A DNA stretch of 64,000 nt from contig NZ_LIQH01000042.1 in the NCBI RefSeq assembly GCF_001418085.1, positions 1 through 64,000 on the forward strand. The letters run 5' to 3'. Below are positions 9,081 through 18,349 of the stretch, piece by piece; position 1 is the first letter of the stretch, and every line of letters begins with the position of its first letter. The notes below the pieces were generated by a model. The model was not told the origin of the DNA, did no database searches, and saw only the letters and a program-made list of their open reading frames with translations. Origin of the DNA: Lacinutrix algicola (GTDB taxonomy: Bacteria; Bacteroidota; Bacteroidia; Flavobacteriales; Flavobacteriaceae). The position numbers and the translations under genes are program-made.

Positions 9081-10019
9081 CTATTTTGGTAAAGGGCTTA
9101 TTATTTGAACATTTTGAAATGCTATTGCGCCTCTAATTATTCCAGAGATAACATCTTGTAATGCTTCAATAATTTGCATTTTTAATTCACTTTTATGATA
9201 AATAATACTCACTTCTCTAGCTGGAGAAGGTGCATTAAACTCTTTTAAATTATTTCTTGTTTTTTCATTAATATCTAGAGTATGTAAATATGGGAGTAAG
9301 GTCATACCTAGTCCTTCGTTAGAGAGTTTAATTAGTGTTTCTATACTACCACTTTCTATTTGAAAACTATCCTCGTTTTGAGCTTTAAATGCGCGACATA
9401 AATTAATAACACCATCTCTAAAACAATGTCCGTCTTCAAGCAAAAGCATATCTTCAATATCTAGATCTTCAGTGCTAATTGTTTTTTTACTACTTAAGCG
9501 ATGGCTTTGTGGTATGTATGCCATAAAAGGCTCAAAATAAAGGACTCTTTCCTTTATAGAGTCATTTTCTAAAGGAGTTGCAGCAATGGCAGCATCTAAA
9601 TGTCCTTCGTTAATTCTAGTTATTATTTCTTCGGTAGTAAGTTCTTCTATTTTAAGTTTAACCTTAGGATACTTCTTAATAAAAGTTTTTAAAAACATTG
9701 GTAGTAATGTTGGCATTACCGTTGGTATTATTCCTAGTTTAAATTCTCCTCCAATAAAACCTTTTTGTTGATCTACAATGTCTTGTATTCTATGAGATTC
9801 GTTTACAATATTTCTAGCCTGACTAACTATCTTTTTACCCACACCAGTTAGTTCTATTGGTTTTTTACTTCTGTCGAAAATTAAAATATCTAATTGATCT
9901 TCTAATTTTTGAATTTGCATGCTTAAAGTTGGTTGCGTAACAAAGCACTTTTCTGCTGCTTTTGTAAAATTCTGTTGTTCTGCAACTGCAAGAACATATG
10001 TTAGTTGTGTGATTGTCAT
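9081..10019 (-). CDS. oxyR: OxyR-type hydrogen-peroxide sensing LysR regulator
   Basis: 312 residues, LysR family. The N-terminal helix-turn-helix (AEKCFVTQPTLSMQIQKLE) is clear. The redox pair is exactly where it is in E. coli OxyR: Cys199 in LLLEDGHC and Cys208 in VINLC. It is divergent from dps with 115 nt between the starts, and an ATAG-N7-CTAT half-operator sits next to its own start. It should activate dps and other peroxide-defence genes when the disulfide forms. Confidence 0.93.
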   Translation of the reverse strand: MTITQLTYVLAVAEQQNFTKAAEKCFVTQPTLSMQIQKLEDQLDILIFDRSKKPIELTGVGKKIVSQARNIVNESHRIQDIVDQQKGFIGGEFKLGIIPTVMPTLLPMFLKTFIKKYPKVKLKIEELTTEEIITRINEGHLDAAIAATPLENDSIKERVLYFEPFMAYIPQSHRLSSKKTISTEDLDIEDMLLLEDGHCFRDGVINLCRAFKAQNEDSFQIESGSIETLIKLSNEGLGMTLLPYLHTLDINEKTRNNLKEFNAPSPAREVSIIYHKSELKMQIIEALQDVISGIIRGAIAFQNVQIISPLPK

Positions 10020-10024
10020 TGGAT

Positions 10025-10069
10025 ATAGTTTTCAACTATAAAAATATAAAATCTATCAATAAAAACTAT
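10025..10069. promoter_or_regulatory. Candidate OxyR operator between oxyR and dps
   Basis: ATAGttttcaaCTAT at 10025-10039 fits the OxyR half-site ATAGnTnnnAnCTAT completely. A weaker second half-site (ATCA-N7-CTAT) lies at 10055-10069. The sites lie between the two divergent starts and upstream of the dps -7 box. Confidence 0.55.
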
Positions 10070-10093
10070 ACTAATTAGCATTTATTTTAATCG

Positions 10094-10101
10094 TAAATTT
10101 G
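10094..10101 (+). promoter_or_regulatory. Candidate dps -7 box (TAAATTTG)
   Basis: TAAATTTG matches TAnnTTTG, 33 nt upstream of the dps ATG and just downstream of the OxyR half-sites, where an activated promoter is expected. Confidence 0.5.
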
Positions 10102-10134
10102 AGTATTAAATAACACAGATAAAAAACAAATATT

Positions 10135-10614
10135 ATGGCATTAAATAGTTTAGGATTAGACGCAAAAAAGACTAAAGAAATCGCAGGTGATTTGAATGAT
10201 TTATTAGCAAATTTCCAAAATTATTACCAGAATTTAAGAGGTATACATTGGAATATTAGAGGAAAGAATTTTTTCGATTTGCATGTTAAATTTGAAGAGT
10301 TGTATACGGATGCCAACTTGAAAGTCGATTTAATAGCAGAGCGTGTGCTTACTTTAGGTGAAACACCTTTACATACTTTCGATGATTATATTAAAAAAGC
10401 AAAAGTGCCAGTTGGAAAAAACATATCTAAAGATAGTGATGCAGTACATTTAATTGTAAACTCTTTAGCGGAGTTATTAAAGTTAGAAAGACAAGTGCTT
10501 GATAAGGCTGGAGATGCTAATGATGAAGGAACAAGTTCTATGATTAGTGATTTTATTACGGAGCAAGAAAAAACGCTTTGGATGATGAATGCTTGGTTAG
10601 GAGAGAGTATCTAA
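10135..10614 (+). CDS. dps: Dps-family ferroxidase / DNA-protecting miniferritin
   Basis: 159 residues. The Dps signature is clear: YYQNLRGIHWNIRGKNFFDL followed by HVKFEELYTDANLKVDLIAER. The inter-subunit ferroxidase ligands line up as His38, His50, Glu54 (Asp in many homologues), Asp65 and Glu69. It oxidises Fe(II) with H2O2 and stores iron in a 12-mer. Divergent from oxyR, so probably peroxide-induced. A strong terminator follows. Confidence 0.93.
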   Translation: MALNSLGLDAKKTKEIAGDLNDLLANFQNYYQNLRGIHWNIRGKNFFDLHVKFEELYTDANLKVDLIAERVLTLGETPLHTFDDYIKKAKVPVGKNISKDSDAVHLIVNSLAELLKLERQVLDKAGDANDEGTSSMISDFITEQEKTLWMMNAWLGESI

Positions 10615-10634
10615 TAAATGAATTTATATAAAAC

Positions 10635-10665
10635 AAAAAAAGCGACCATTAGGTCGCTTTTTTTT
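10635..10665 (+). terminator. Rho-independent terminator behind dps
   Basis: AAAAAAAGCGACC and GGTCGCTTTTTTT arms with a 4-nt loop. The A run before the stem also allows use from the other strand for the OmpA gene. Confidence 0.85.
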
Positions 10666-10690
10666 GTTTAGTTAAAACGTATTTAATAGA

Positions 10691-12010
10691 TTAATTAACA
10701 ATAAAAATTTCTATTCGTCTGTTTTTTAATCTGCCTTCTGCAGTACTATTATCTACAGCAGGTTTTTCTTCTCCATAACCTTGTGATGTTAGGCTTTTAG
10801 CATTTACACCTTTAGAAATTAAATAGGTTTTGGCTTCATTAGCTCTTTTTTCAGATAATAACATATTAGTTCCTTTACTTCCTAGGTTGTCTGTATGTCC
10901 TGTAATGTGAAATTTCATGTTTGGTTGCGTAAGCATAACTTTCGAAATATTATCTAAAGCAGCCATACCTGTACTTGTTAAAGTTGCTTTACTATTGTTA
11001 AACGTTATAGATTGTGCAAACTCTTTTAACTCATTTGTCACTTTTAATTTTATAGCATTATTTCGTTCTGTTTGCTCTTGGCGTTGTATTAGGCTTTTTT
11101 GCTGTAATTGTTCTTTTGTTGGGCATCCAGCATTACTGGCAGGTCCAGGTTGTTGCGGGCATTTATCTCTACTGTCTATTACACCGTCTTTATCCGTATC
11201 AAAAACTGGGCAGCCATCATCATTAATCGCTCCTTTTACTTCTGGACATTTATCGTATTTATCTGGTGTGCCATCACCATCGTTATCTGGACATCCACGC
11301 ATATTTGCTGGACCAAAATTATTAGGACAAAGATCTTCGCTGTCAATTACGCCATCTTTATCTGCATCTGGACAACCATTAGTTTCAAACGAGCCAAATA
11401 ATTCCGGACAGGCATCTTTGTCATCGTTTATACCATCTTTATCTGTGTCTTTTCCGCCATATCTAAATATTATTCCAGCAGAATGTTGCCAGTGTTTTAA
11501 ACCATAATCTTCGAAAGCGTGTTTATAAATTGTTTGAATATTAAAACCAAAAGAAGTTCCAATCCAAATATTTGTACCAATTCCGCCATTAACTGTTCCG
11601 GCTCCTATTGTATCTAGCCAAGTGTAACCTCCACCAATTGTAGCATAAGGATCTAATATCCCAAGTCCATTAGTAAATTGATATTTAAACATACCATCTA
11701 GAGCAATGTATGGATATTCGGCATCTAGAGTTTCTTCTGTAGGATAATTTTCTTCTAAGCTATTAAGTGATGCGACAGCTTCAAAAGTGATTCTGTTTTT
11801 TATTAAGCGTCCAGCAGATAATCTAAAACCTGCAGGATTAAGATTCCAAGTTTTAAAACGGCCTAAGCCAGCTTCTTGTTCTCGAACAGGATTGTTAATA
11901 GCATTAGTCCCAAAACTAGTGGTCCAAGGATTGTTTATAGTTTGAGAATTTGCGTTGTGAAAGCTTAAAGCTGAAACAATTGCAATAAGAATATAGCCAA
12001 ATGGTTTCAT
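10691..12010 (-). CDS. OmpA family protein with TSP3 calcium-binding repeats
   Basis: 439 residues. Signal peptide at 1-22 (LSFHNANSQ). Residues ~25-190 form an outer-membrane barrel with aromatic strands. About 190-295 are Asp-rich thrombospondin type 3 repeats (DTDKDGINDDKDACPE and similar, four or five copies). The last ~110 residues are the OmpA peptidoglycan-binding domain (FHITGHTDNLGSKGTNMLLS, then RRIEIFIVN). A common Bacteroidota outer-membrane/cell-wall linker. Likely monocistronic. Confidence 0.92.
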   Translation of the reverse strand: MKPFGYILIAIVSALSFHNANSQTINNPWTTSFGTNAINNPVREQEAGLGRFKTWNLNPAGFRLSAGRLIKNRITFEAVASLNSLEENYPTEETLDAEYPYIALDGMFKYQFTNGLGILDPYATIGGGYTWLDTIGAGTVNGGIGTNIWIGTSFGFNIQTIYKHAFEDYGLKHWQHSAGIIFRYGGKDTDKDGINDDKDACPELFGSFETNGCPDADKDGVIDSEDLCPNNFGPANMRGCPDNDGDGTPDKYDKCPEVKGAINDDGCPVFDTDKDGVIDSRDKCPQQPGPASNAGCPTKEQLQQKSLIQRQEQTERNNAIKLKVTNELKEFAQSITFNNSKATLTSTGMAALDNISKVMLTQPNMKFHITGHTDNLGSKGTNMLLSEKRANEAKTYLISKGVNAKSLTSQGYGEEKPAVDNSTAEGRLKNRRIEIFIVN

Positions 12011-12134
12011 TGGGTTTTATTTGAAAATTAATTAATAGCTATAGCAAGATATACTAAAAATTAGAAAATAAAAAATAAATGAAACTTAAGCGATTAAAGT
12101 GCTTAAAGCTTAGTTAAAATACTACAATAATGCT

Positions 12135-13466
12135 TTACAGTAAGCCTCTAGCTTTAATTTCTAGGTATTTATTAATGGTGTCTACCGTTAAATTTTGAGG
12201 CGTAGTTAGAATAGAGTAGATACCGTGTTTTTGAAGCTCGTTTACAATAAGTTTTTTCTCGTAGATAAATTTTTCAGCAATAGTTTTTTCGAAAATTTCG
12301 AAAGTATTATCTGCTTTTTTAGTTGTAATCTTATCTAATTCAGTGTTTTTAAAGAAAATAACAACTAATAAGTGGTTTTTTGCCAAAGCTTGTAAATAAC
12401 CTAATTGTCTATGTAGCGCATCTAGTGTTTCAAAATTAGTATAAAGTAAGAATAGACTTCTTTGGTTAATGGTTCTTTTTACGTCTATATAAAGTCTAGA
12501 GAAATCCGATTCGGCATAATCTGTGTCTAAATTGTATAAGGTTTCTAAAATGGTATTCATTTGAGATGGTCTACGTTGTGCAACAACTCTATTGCTTACA
12601 TTTCTAGAAAACGCAAACATACCAGCTTTATCTTGTTTCATTAGTGCGATATTACTAATTACAAGCGTTGCATTTATGGCGTAATCTAAAAGACTTAAAC
12701 CTTCAAAAGGCATTCGCATTACACGTCCTTTATCGATAACCGAATAGACAGGTTGAGATTTCTCATCCTGAAATTGATTAACCATTAATTGGTCGCGTTT
12801 TGCAGTAGCTTTCCAATTAATATTTCTAATATCATCACCAGGAACATAATCTTTAATTTGCTCAAATTCCATGGTATGACCAATTCTTCTTATTTTTTTA
12901 AGACCATATTCCGAAAGTTTATTGGTAAATGCCATAAGCGCATACTTTCTTAATTGTAAGAAAGATGGATAGTTGGGCACCATTTCGTCTTTACCAAATT
13001 TGTAACGTCTAGAAACGAGTCCAATAGGAGAGTTGGTATAAAGGTTTAGATTTCCAAAATGATATTCGCCACGTTCTAAAGGACGTAGTGTGTATTTTAT
13101 TTTTTTTGAGTCTCCTTTTTCTACTATTGTATCAATATTGAAATCTCTTTTTTGATATTGAAAAGGAAGCTCGTCGATTAACTTAATATAAGTTTTAAAG
13201 TTATAATGATTTTCTATAGATATTGCAATCTCATTATCATCGCCATTACTTAATTTTTCTGGCAATACACGGGTTGCATGTATTCCTTTCTGCTTATAAA
13301 GAATAATAAAATCTACTATAATTAATCCGCAGAAAACAAAAAACAGCATTTTTATGATACTTAATAATCCAGGAAAAATGTATGCCAGGATAAATAAGGC
13401 AATAATGATTCCTACGATTAAAAAAAATCGAGAGGTTAAATAACTATTTTTAAAAAATGATTTCAC
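12135..13466 (-). CDS. DUF58 domain protein of the MoxR cluster
   Basis: 443 residues. Two N-terminal membrane helices (FLIVGIIIALFILAYIFPGL and a second to ~55) precede a beta-rich segment and the DUF58 motif QIKDYVPGDDIRNINWKATA, followed by a von Willebrand A-like region. It shares one base with the upstream MoxR ATPase gene. In characterised clusters, MoxR ATPases and DUF58/vWA proteins work together as a chaperone-like system in the cell envelope; the target is unknown. Confidence 0.88.
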   Translation of the reverse strand: MKSFFKNSYLTSRFFLIVGIIIALFILAYIFPGLLSIIKMLFFVFCGLIIVDFIILYKQKGIHATRVLPEKLSNGDDNEIAISIENHYNFKTYIKLIDELPFQYQKRDFNIDTIVEKGDSKKIKYTLRPLERGEYHFGNLNLYTNSPIGLVSRRYKFGKDEMVPNYPSFLQLRKYALMAFTNKLSEYGLKKIRRIGHTMEFEQIKDYVPGDDIRNINWKATAKRDQLMVNQFQDEKSQPVYSVIDKGRVMRMPFEGLSLLDYAINATLVISNIALMKQDKAGMFAFSRNVSNRVVAQRRPSQMNTILETLYNLDTDYAESDFSRLYIDVKRTINQRSLFLLYTNFETLDALHRQLGYLQALAKNHLLVVIFFKNTELDKITTKKADNTFEIFEKTIAEKFIYEKKLIVNELQKHGIYSILTTPQNLTVDTINKYLEIKARGLL

Positions 13467-14533
13467 TATCTCGGAATTTCTATAGTTTCTAAAATCTGGT
13501 CTATTACTTTAGCATTTGTAAAGCCTTCCATTTCGCGTTCAGGAGTAAGTACTAAACGGTGTTTTAGTACAGCTTTTGTACAACGTTTAATATCGTCTGG
13601 AGTGACAAAATCTCTACCATTAATGGCTGCATTGGCTTTAGCAGCATTCATAATAGAAATAGAGGCTCTTGGTGATGCTCCTAAATAGAGATTAGCATTT
13701 GTTCTTGTATTATTTACAATAGATGCTATGTATTTTATTAAGTTATCTTCAATAAGAATAGATTTTACAATGTCTTGGTATTTTGCTATTTCTTTAGCGT
13801 TTAAAACCTTAGTAATATTATCGAAATCTATAGAATCTTTACTATTATGGTTACCAACAAGTATTTCTATTTCTTCTTCTAAAGACGGATAATCTACTTC
13901 AATTTTAAATAAGAAACGATCTAATTGTGCTTCTGGAAGTCTATAGGTTCCTTCTTGCTCTATTGGATTTTGTGTAGCAAAAACTAAAAACGGTTTTTCC
14001 ATAATGTAACGGCTGCCATCTATAGTGACTTGGCGTTCTGCCATAACCTCAAATAATGCCGCTTGTGTTTTTGCAGGCGCACGGTTTATTTCATCAATTA
14101 AAATAATATTAGAAAAAATAGGTCCTTTTTTATATTCGAACTCTTGAGATTTTACATTAAAAATAGACGTTCCAAGTATATCACTAGGCATTAAATCTGG
14201 AGTAAACTGTATTCTACTAAAATCGACATCTAAGGTCTTTGCAAGTAACTTTGCTGTTACAGTTTTTGCAACACCAGGAACACCTTCTATAAGAGAATGT
14301 CCATTTGCAAGTATAGAAATAATAAGTAATTCTATCATGTTGCTTTGGCCAACAATAACTTTAGAAATCTCATTCTTTACGCTTTCTACAGCGTTTTGTA
14401 ATGGCGCTAAATCTATACGACTATTAAATGTTTCGTTACTATTTGTTTCGGCAGTAGTATTAACTTCGGCTTCGTTATTAGTCTTATTTGTAGCGTCTAT
14501 ATTTTGGTTTTCTAGGTTGTTTTGATCTTCCAT
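13466..14533 (-). CDS. MoxR-family AAA+ ATPase
   Basis: 355 residues. An acidic, Asn/Thr-rich N-terminus (to ~40) is followed by the AAA+ core: Walker A GVPGVAKT, Walker B LIDEINRAPAK, sensor region ATQNPIEQEGTYRLPEAQLD and a lid domain. MoxR ATPases act as chaperones, usually with a DUF58/vWA partner, which is the next gene. It is 1 nt from the DUF4350 gene upstream and inside a tight operon. Confidence 0.95.
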   Translation of the reverse strand: MEDQNNLENQNIDATNKTNNEAEVNTTAETNSNETFNSRIDLAPLQNAVESVKNEISKVIVGQSNMIELLIISILANGHSLIEGVPGVAKTVTAKLLAKTLDVDFSRIQFTPDLMPSDILGTSIFNVKSQEFEYKKGPIFSNIILIDEINRAPAKTQAALFEVMAERQVTIDGSRYIMEKPFLVFATQNPIEQEGTYRLPEAQLDRFLFKIEVDYPSLEEEIEILVGNHNSKDSIDFDNITKVLNAKEIAKYQDIVKSILIEDNLIKYIASIVNNTRTNANLYLGASPRASISIMNAAKANAAINGRDFVTPDDIKRCTKAVLKHRLVLTPEREMEGFTNAKVIDQILETIEIPR

Positions 14534-15727
14534 TTAATTTTCGTTATTTAAAAATTCTTCTAATTTAGTATTCAATACAATTAAGTCGTTTTCTGTATGT
14601 ACTTGCTTTTGCTTGCAATACTTTATTAAATCTATTAATGCTTTTACATCTGCTAGTGATGTTGCCGATTTAAGAGCAAGTTTTTCTATAAAATCACTAT
14701 TTAAATTGGTAGTGTTTAAATAGTATTGTGTTCTAATGGTTTCTAAGAAAAAGGTTGTTTTCTTATCTATAATATTTGTGTATTCTTTATTCTGAAAATA
14801 TAATCCGCCAATAGTTTTTGTGAATTCTACCGTTGTATTTTCTAGTGGTTCTATAACAGGAACTATACGTTGGGTACGCTTGCTTTTAAATAATACAAAT
14901 ATTATTAAGGTTGTTAATGTTAAATAGAAAGCCCATTTTAAAGACGGTTGCGATAAAATATAACGCAACGGACTTTGTATTACTCTTCGGCCAGATTTAT
15001 AATAGTCGTCCCAAATTATTTGATTTTTTGGGAGGAAAGATAAAACGGTTGCAGCATAATCTTCATTGTTATTTAGTAAGTGGTAATTAGTAAAAGCAAA
15101 AGGATTTGTATGTATTAAAAAAGCACCGTTGTTTTCTCCAAATTTAACTTTTATAAAGTTAACCTCTTCCTCTAATTCATCGTTATAAATAGTACCTAAA
15201 ACAGTTGTGTTTAATGTGTCTATAGAGACAAAATAACTGTTCTCGATAACATCTTTAAAAATGGTTTTATTATCTGTTAAACTAGGGTTAGTGAATTTTT
15301 GTTCTGTTTCTTTTTTAGTAAAACTTGTTTGTATGTTTCTAGTTTCAATGTTAAGGGTATCTGCAATCTTACCATAAAAACTAGTAGTAGATATTAATGC
15401 TGTATTTCCTTGGTTTACATATTTTAGTAAAGCATCTGCTTCTTCTTCATAAAAAGAAACATTTTTATTTATAAAAATTGCAGTAGATTTTTTTGTAGAA
15501 TCTATGTCTTTATAACTAGAGTAAAAATCTTCTGTATTGGTAATAATATCTTTATCAGTGAATGTTTCTAATTCATTAAAAAGAACATAACAACCCAATG
15601 GAATTTTATCTTGAGAATTATAAGAATCCCTCCAACTTAAGGCTTTAGGTTTGGCAATTTCTCCAATAATCATTAACAAGATAATTGCGCCAATGCTGTA
15701 CAATGCTATTTTTGAGCGTTTATCCAT
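14534..15727 (-). CDS. DUF4350 domain membrane protein
   Basis: 397 residues. An N-terminal membrane helix (ALYSIGAIILLMIIGEI) is followed by a large extracytoplasmic region, then a second helix around 265-285 (WAFYLTLTTLIIFVLFKSKR) and a cytoplasmic helical tail. DUF4350 proteins regularly occur in MoxR/DUF58 operons. Overlaps the DUF4129 gene upstream by 8 nt and is 1 nt from MoxR. Function unknown beyond this linkage. Confidence 0.78.
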   Translation of the reverse strand: MDKRSKIALYSIGAIILLMIIGEIAKPKALSWRDSYNSQDKIPLGCYVLFNELETFTDKDIITNTEDFYSSYKDIDSTKKSTAIFINKNVSFYEEEADALLKYVNQGNTALISTTSFYGKIADTLNIETRNIQTSFTKKETEQKFTNPSLTDNKTIFKDVIENSYFVSIDTLNTTVLGTIYNDELEEEVNFIKVKFGENNGAFLIHTNPFAFTNYHLLNNNEDYAATVLSFLPKNQIIWDDYYKSGRRVIQSPLRYILSQPSLKWAFYLTLTTLIIFVLFKSKRTQRIVPVIEPLENTTVEFTKTIGGLYFQNKEYTNIIDKKTTFFLETIRTQYYLNTTNLNSDFIEKLALKSATSLADVKALIDLIKYCKQKQVHTENDLIVLNTKLEEFLNNEN

Positions 15728-16448
15728 TAGTTGCCTTATTTAATTGATTAAAAAGCTCTTGATTTTGAACGAATTTCTCTTCGTCTATAGCAAACTCACC
15801 ATACCAAACATAATCGTAAATATGAGAGGCGCGTTTAAATAAGTCTTTAGTATTGTGGTCTTTAATTTCGGTTATATACTCGCTATTGGTTTTATCGAAA
15901 TTCCATTTTATTATTTCTTTCTTAGAGAGTTGTTGTAAAGCTCTTAAATAAAGGTAGCGTGTAGCCAGCCTATAATTTCCTTTTTTAATAGCTTTTTTAG
16001 TAAGCTTTTCGAAATTAGTTTCGGTTAAGGTTTCTTCAGTAAAATGAATAGAATCTATGGTGCGAGCTTCATTTTTAAACACACTACTTATTGGTGTTTG
16101 CATTAGAAAACGAATAAGTAAAAATAAGGCGCCAATACCTAATATGGCATATACTATATATTCTAAAACTTGGTAGTTAACATCTATATCTATTCCGAAG
16201 ATATCTTGAAGCCATCCAAAGAATTTTTTAAAAATAGTTTGTACTAAATTAATACCACCGGTATCGTTAATAGTGTAGTTGAAATCGCTGCCTGTATAAC
16301 GTTCCTTTATATTATCTTTAAAATAAGTAACATTTACAGCAGAAGAATCTTTTTTAATTTCTAAGTCTTGCGCATTCGAAGAAGTGAAACTAAAAAAAGT
16401 CAAGCATAGCAGGTATTTGATTTTTAGTGCTTTATTCATCTTTGCCAA
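15720..16448 (-). CDS. DUF4129 domain membrane protein
   Basis: 242 residues. A signal sequence at 1-26 (FFSFTSSNAQ) and one membrane helix around 88-110 (VLEYIVYAILGIGALFLLIR) precede a cytoplasmic C-terminal DUF4129 domain with NYRLATRYLYLRALQQLSKK and YDYVWYGEF. In other bacteria DUF4129 is found next to transglutaminase and MoxR systems. It overlaps the gene on each side (17 nt and 8 nt), so translation is probably coupled. Confidence 0.78.
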   Translation of the reverse strand: MAKMNKALKIKYLLCLTFFSFTSSNAQDLEIKKDSSAVNVTYFKDNIKERYTGSDFNYTINDTGGINLVQTIFKKFFGWLQDIFGIDIDVNYQVLEYIVYAILGIGALFLLIRFLMQTPISSVFKNEARTIDSIHFTEETLTETNFEKLTKKAIKKGNYRLATRYLYLRALQQLSKKEIIKWNFDKTNSEYITEIKDHNTKDLFKRASHIYDYVWYGEFAIDEEKFVQNQELFNQLNKATNG

Positions 16449-17355
16449 TCAAATCTATTTTACTTTGTAAATAGGTGTTGTACTTTTCTTCATGTAAATT
16501 ATAGAAAAGTACACCGTAAGCTAATTGTGATAATGCTTGAGAGAAAATAAGCGTTAAAAGGAAAATAGCAAATGAGATTGTAAATAAAATGCTTGCAAAA
16601 TTACTGGTTACAATATCGATATTACTTTCCGCCGAAAAGTAAATGTAAATAGATAAAATGAATCCAGGTATTGCTATAATTAAAGTCACTATCATTAGGT
16701 TTAAAAAACCAATAACAAAACTATAACCTACTATTTTTAAAAAATTGTTAATCGAAAAATCCCAGCCTTCTTTTAAAGCTTCTACAGTAGATAAGTTGTT
16801 AGAGAATATAGCCATAAAAGCAATGCCAAACATAGTAGAAAGGACAAAGCTAACAGCATATTGTACTAAAGTACCAACTATGGGAATAAAGGCAAGTACT
16901 AATGAGATAACAAAGTATCCTATATAGATTAAGATACCTAATAGAATAAATAGAAATATATTTCCAATATTATCTTTTATACTGTCCCATATATTTTTAG
17001 AGGTTTGATTTCCTTGAGTCTTTACATACTGTGTAATATATGAACTGGAAAAGCTATAATTAATTAAAGCAGTAATAAAATAAATTAAGACTAGTAGTAT
17101 AGCTCCAAATCCTAAATACAATTGTGTTTCGGTTTGGTCGCTTCCCATTCCAAATCTAAAATCTCTACTTGCTAAACCCATAAAACCTGTTACTAATAGG
17201 TAGCTAGATAGTAATACAAAAATGACACTTAATGCGTTGTATCTTAAATACAGATTAATATAATCTTTAAAATTATATTTTAAAAAAGTAAAATAGTTGT
17301 CGATAATGGATCCAAAAGTATTTCTGGTACGTAATTCTATATATTTTGTTTTCAA
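16432..17355 (-). CDS. Multi-pass membrane protein of the MoxR/SpoIIM cluster
   Basis: 307 residues with about six hydrophobic segments, including a long Gly/Phe/Ile-rich stretch near the middle (NIFLFILLGILIYIGYFVIS). It resembles the DUF7847/YciC-like membrane proteins seen in this cluster, but I do not assign a named family with confidence. It overlaps the SpoIIM-like gene by 4 nt and the DUF4129 gene by 17 nt. Confidence 0.7.
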   Translation of the reverse strand: MKTKYIELRTRNTFGSIIDNYFTFLKYNFKDYINLYLRYNALSVIFVLLSSYLLVTGFMGLASRDFRFGMGSDQTETQLYLGFGAILLVLIYFITALINYSFSSSYITQYVKTQGNQTSKNIWDSIKDNIGNIFLFILLGILIYIGYFVISLVLAFIPIVGTLVQYAVSFVLSTMFGIAFMAIFSNNLSTVEALKEGWDFSINNFLKIVGYSFVIGFLNLMIVTLIIAIPGFILSIYIYFSAESNIDIVTSNFASILFTISFAIFLLTLIFSQALSQLAYGVLFYNLHEEKYNTYLQSKIDLIGKDE

Positions 17356-18314
17356 TTAATTTTTAATTTTCGGTTAAGTATAATAGGATAGAAAATATAA
17401 TAATAGCTGATTAATGCTGCTGAAGCTAATATAATACTATAAGAAATTATCCAATGCATATTATCGCCATATCTTGTAATAAAACCTTCAATAAAACCAG
17501 CAATAATAAAAAATGGGAAGGTGCTCACAATTATTTTTAGACCATCTTTTGCGCCTTTCATAAAGGAGACACGCCTAGAATATGTTTTTGGAAACAGAAA
17601 GCTATTTCCCATAACAAGCCCAGCACATCCGGCGATTACAATTACAGAAATCTCAATGGTACCATGTAACCAAACAGTAGATGTTTTTTCTAAAACACCA
17701 TAATTGTAGAAAAAAGTAATAAAAGCACCAAGCATAATACCATTGCTAAATAATACATAAATGGTACCAACGCTAAATAAAATACCCATAGCGAAGGCAA
17801 ATATTCCAACTCTTATGTTATTAATTGTAATACCTAAAAACATCCCAATTTCTCCACTGCTTTTATATACAGCCATTGGTTCTCCTTTTTCAATGTTTTC
17901 AATTGTCATATTAACATAAGCATCGCCTAAAATTAAACGCACAAAACTATCATCGTTTATAGTTGAAACAGCTCCTATAACTACAGCTGCCATAAAAAAC
18001 AGAAAAGTATAAAGTAAGGTTTTATGGTATTGTTTAAAAAATAAGGGAAACTCATATTTCCAAAACGAAACGATCTTATTATTGGTTTCTTTTTTTGTAA
18101 TATAAATTTTCTGATGCGCCTCTGAAGCTAACGAGTTCAAGTACGCTAAAGTTTTACTATCAGGATAATATGTTTGCGCATAAGACAAATCGTTTGTAAG
18201 TTGAATATAGTAAGAAGCTAAAGTATCTGGATTTATTTTAAGATTATTATGCAATGATTTTTCAAATGCAATCCATTTTTCCTTATTTTGCTTCACAAAA
18301 GATGCCTCGCGCAT
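17352..18314 (-). CDS. Stage II sporulation protein M (SpoIIM)-like membrane protein
   Basis: 320 residues from the ATG at 18314 (MREASFVKQNKEKWIAFEKS). A longer in-frame start at 18365 would run into the divergent RDD gene and is rejected. The SpoIIM/DUF95 pattern is visible: cytoplasmic helical N-terminus, then membrane segments with NNIRVGIFAFAMGILFSVGT, HGTIEISVIVIAGCAGLVMG and a final IISYSIILASAALISYYYI. First gene of the minus-strand MoxR operon. It is paired with a divergent RDD gene, a standard arrangement. It is not a sign of sporulation. Confidence 0.85.
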   Translation of the reverse strand: MREASFVKQNKEKWIAFEKSLHNNLKINPDTLASYYIQLTNDLSYAQTYYPDSKTLAYLNSLASEAHQKIYITKKETNNKIVSFWKYEFPLFFKQYHKTLLYTFLFFMAAVVIGAVSTINDDSFVRLILGDAYVNMTIENIEKGEPMAVYKSSGEIGMFLGITINNIRVGIFAFAMGILFSVGTIYVLFSNGIMLGAFITFFYNYGVLEKTSTVWLHGTIEISVIVIAGCAGLVMGNSFLFPKTYSRRVSFMKGAKDGLKIIVSTFPFFIIAGFIEGFITRYGDNMHWIISYSIILASAALISYYYIFYPIILNRKLKIN

Positions 18315-18349
18315 ATAATAAATAATAATTTTAACGAATATACATTTCC

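Noticed and set aside
10917-11507. Plus-strand frames opposite the OmpA/TSP3 gene
   Set aside because: Created by the Asp-rich repeats read in reverse; no start signals or domains.
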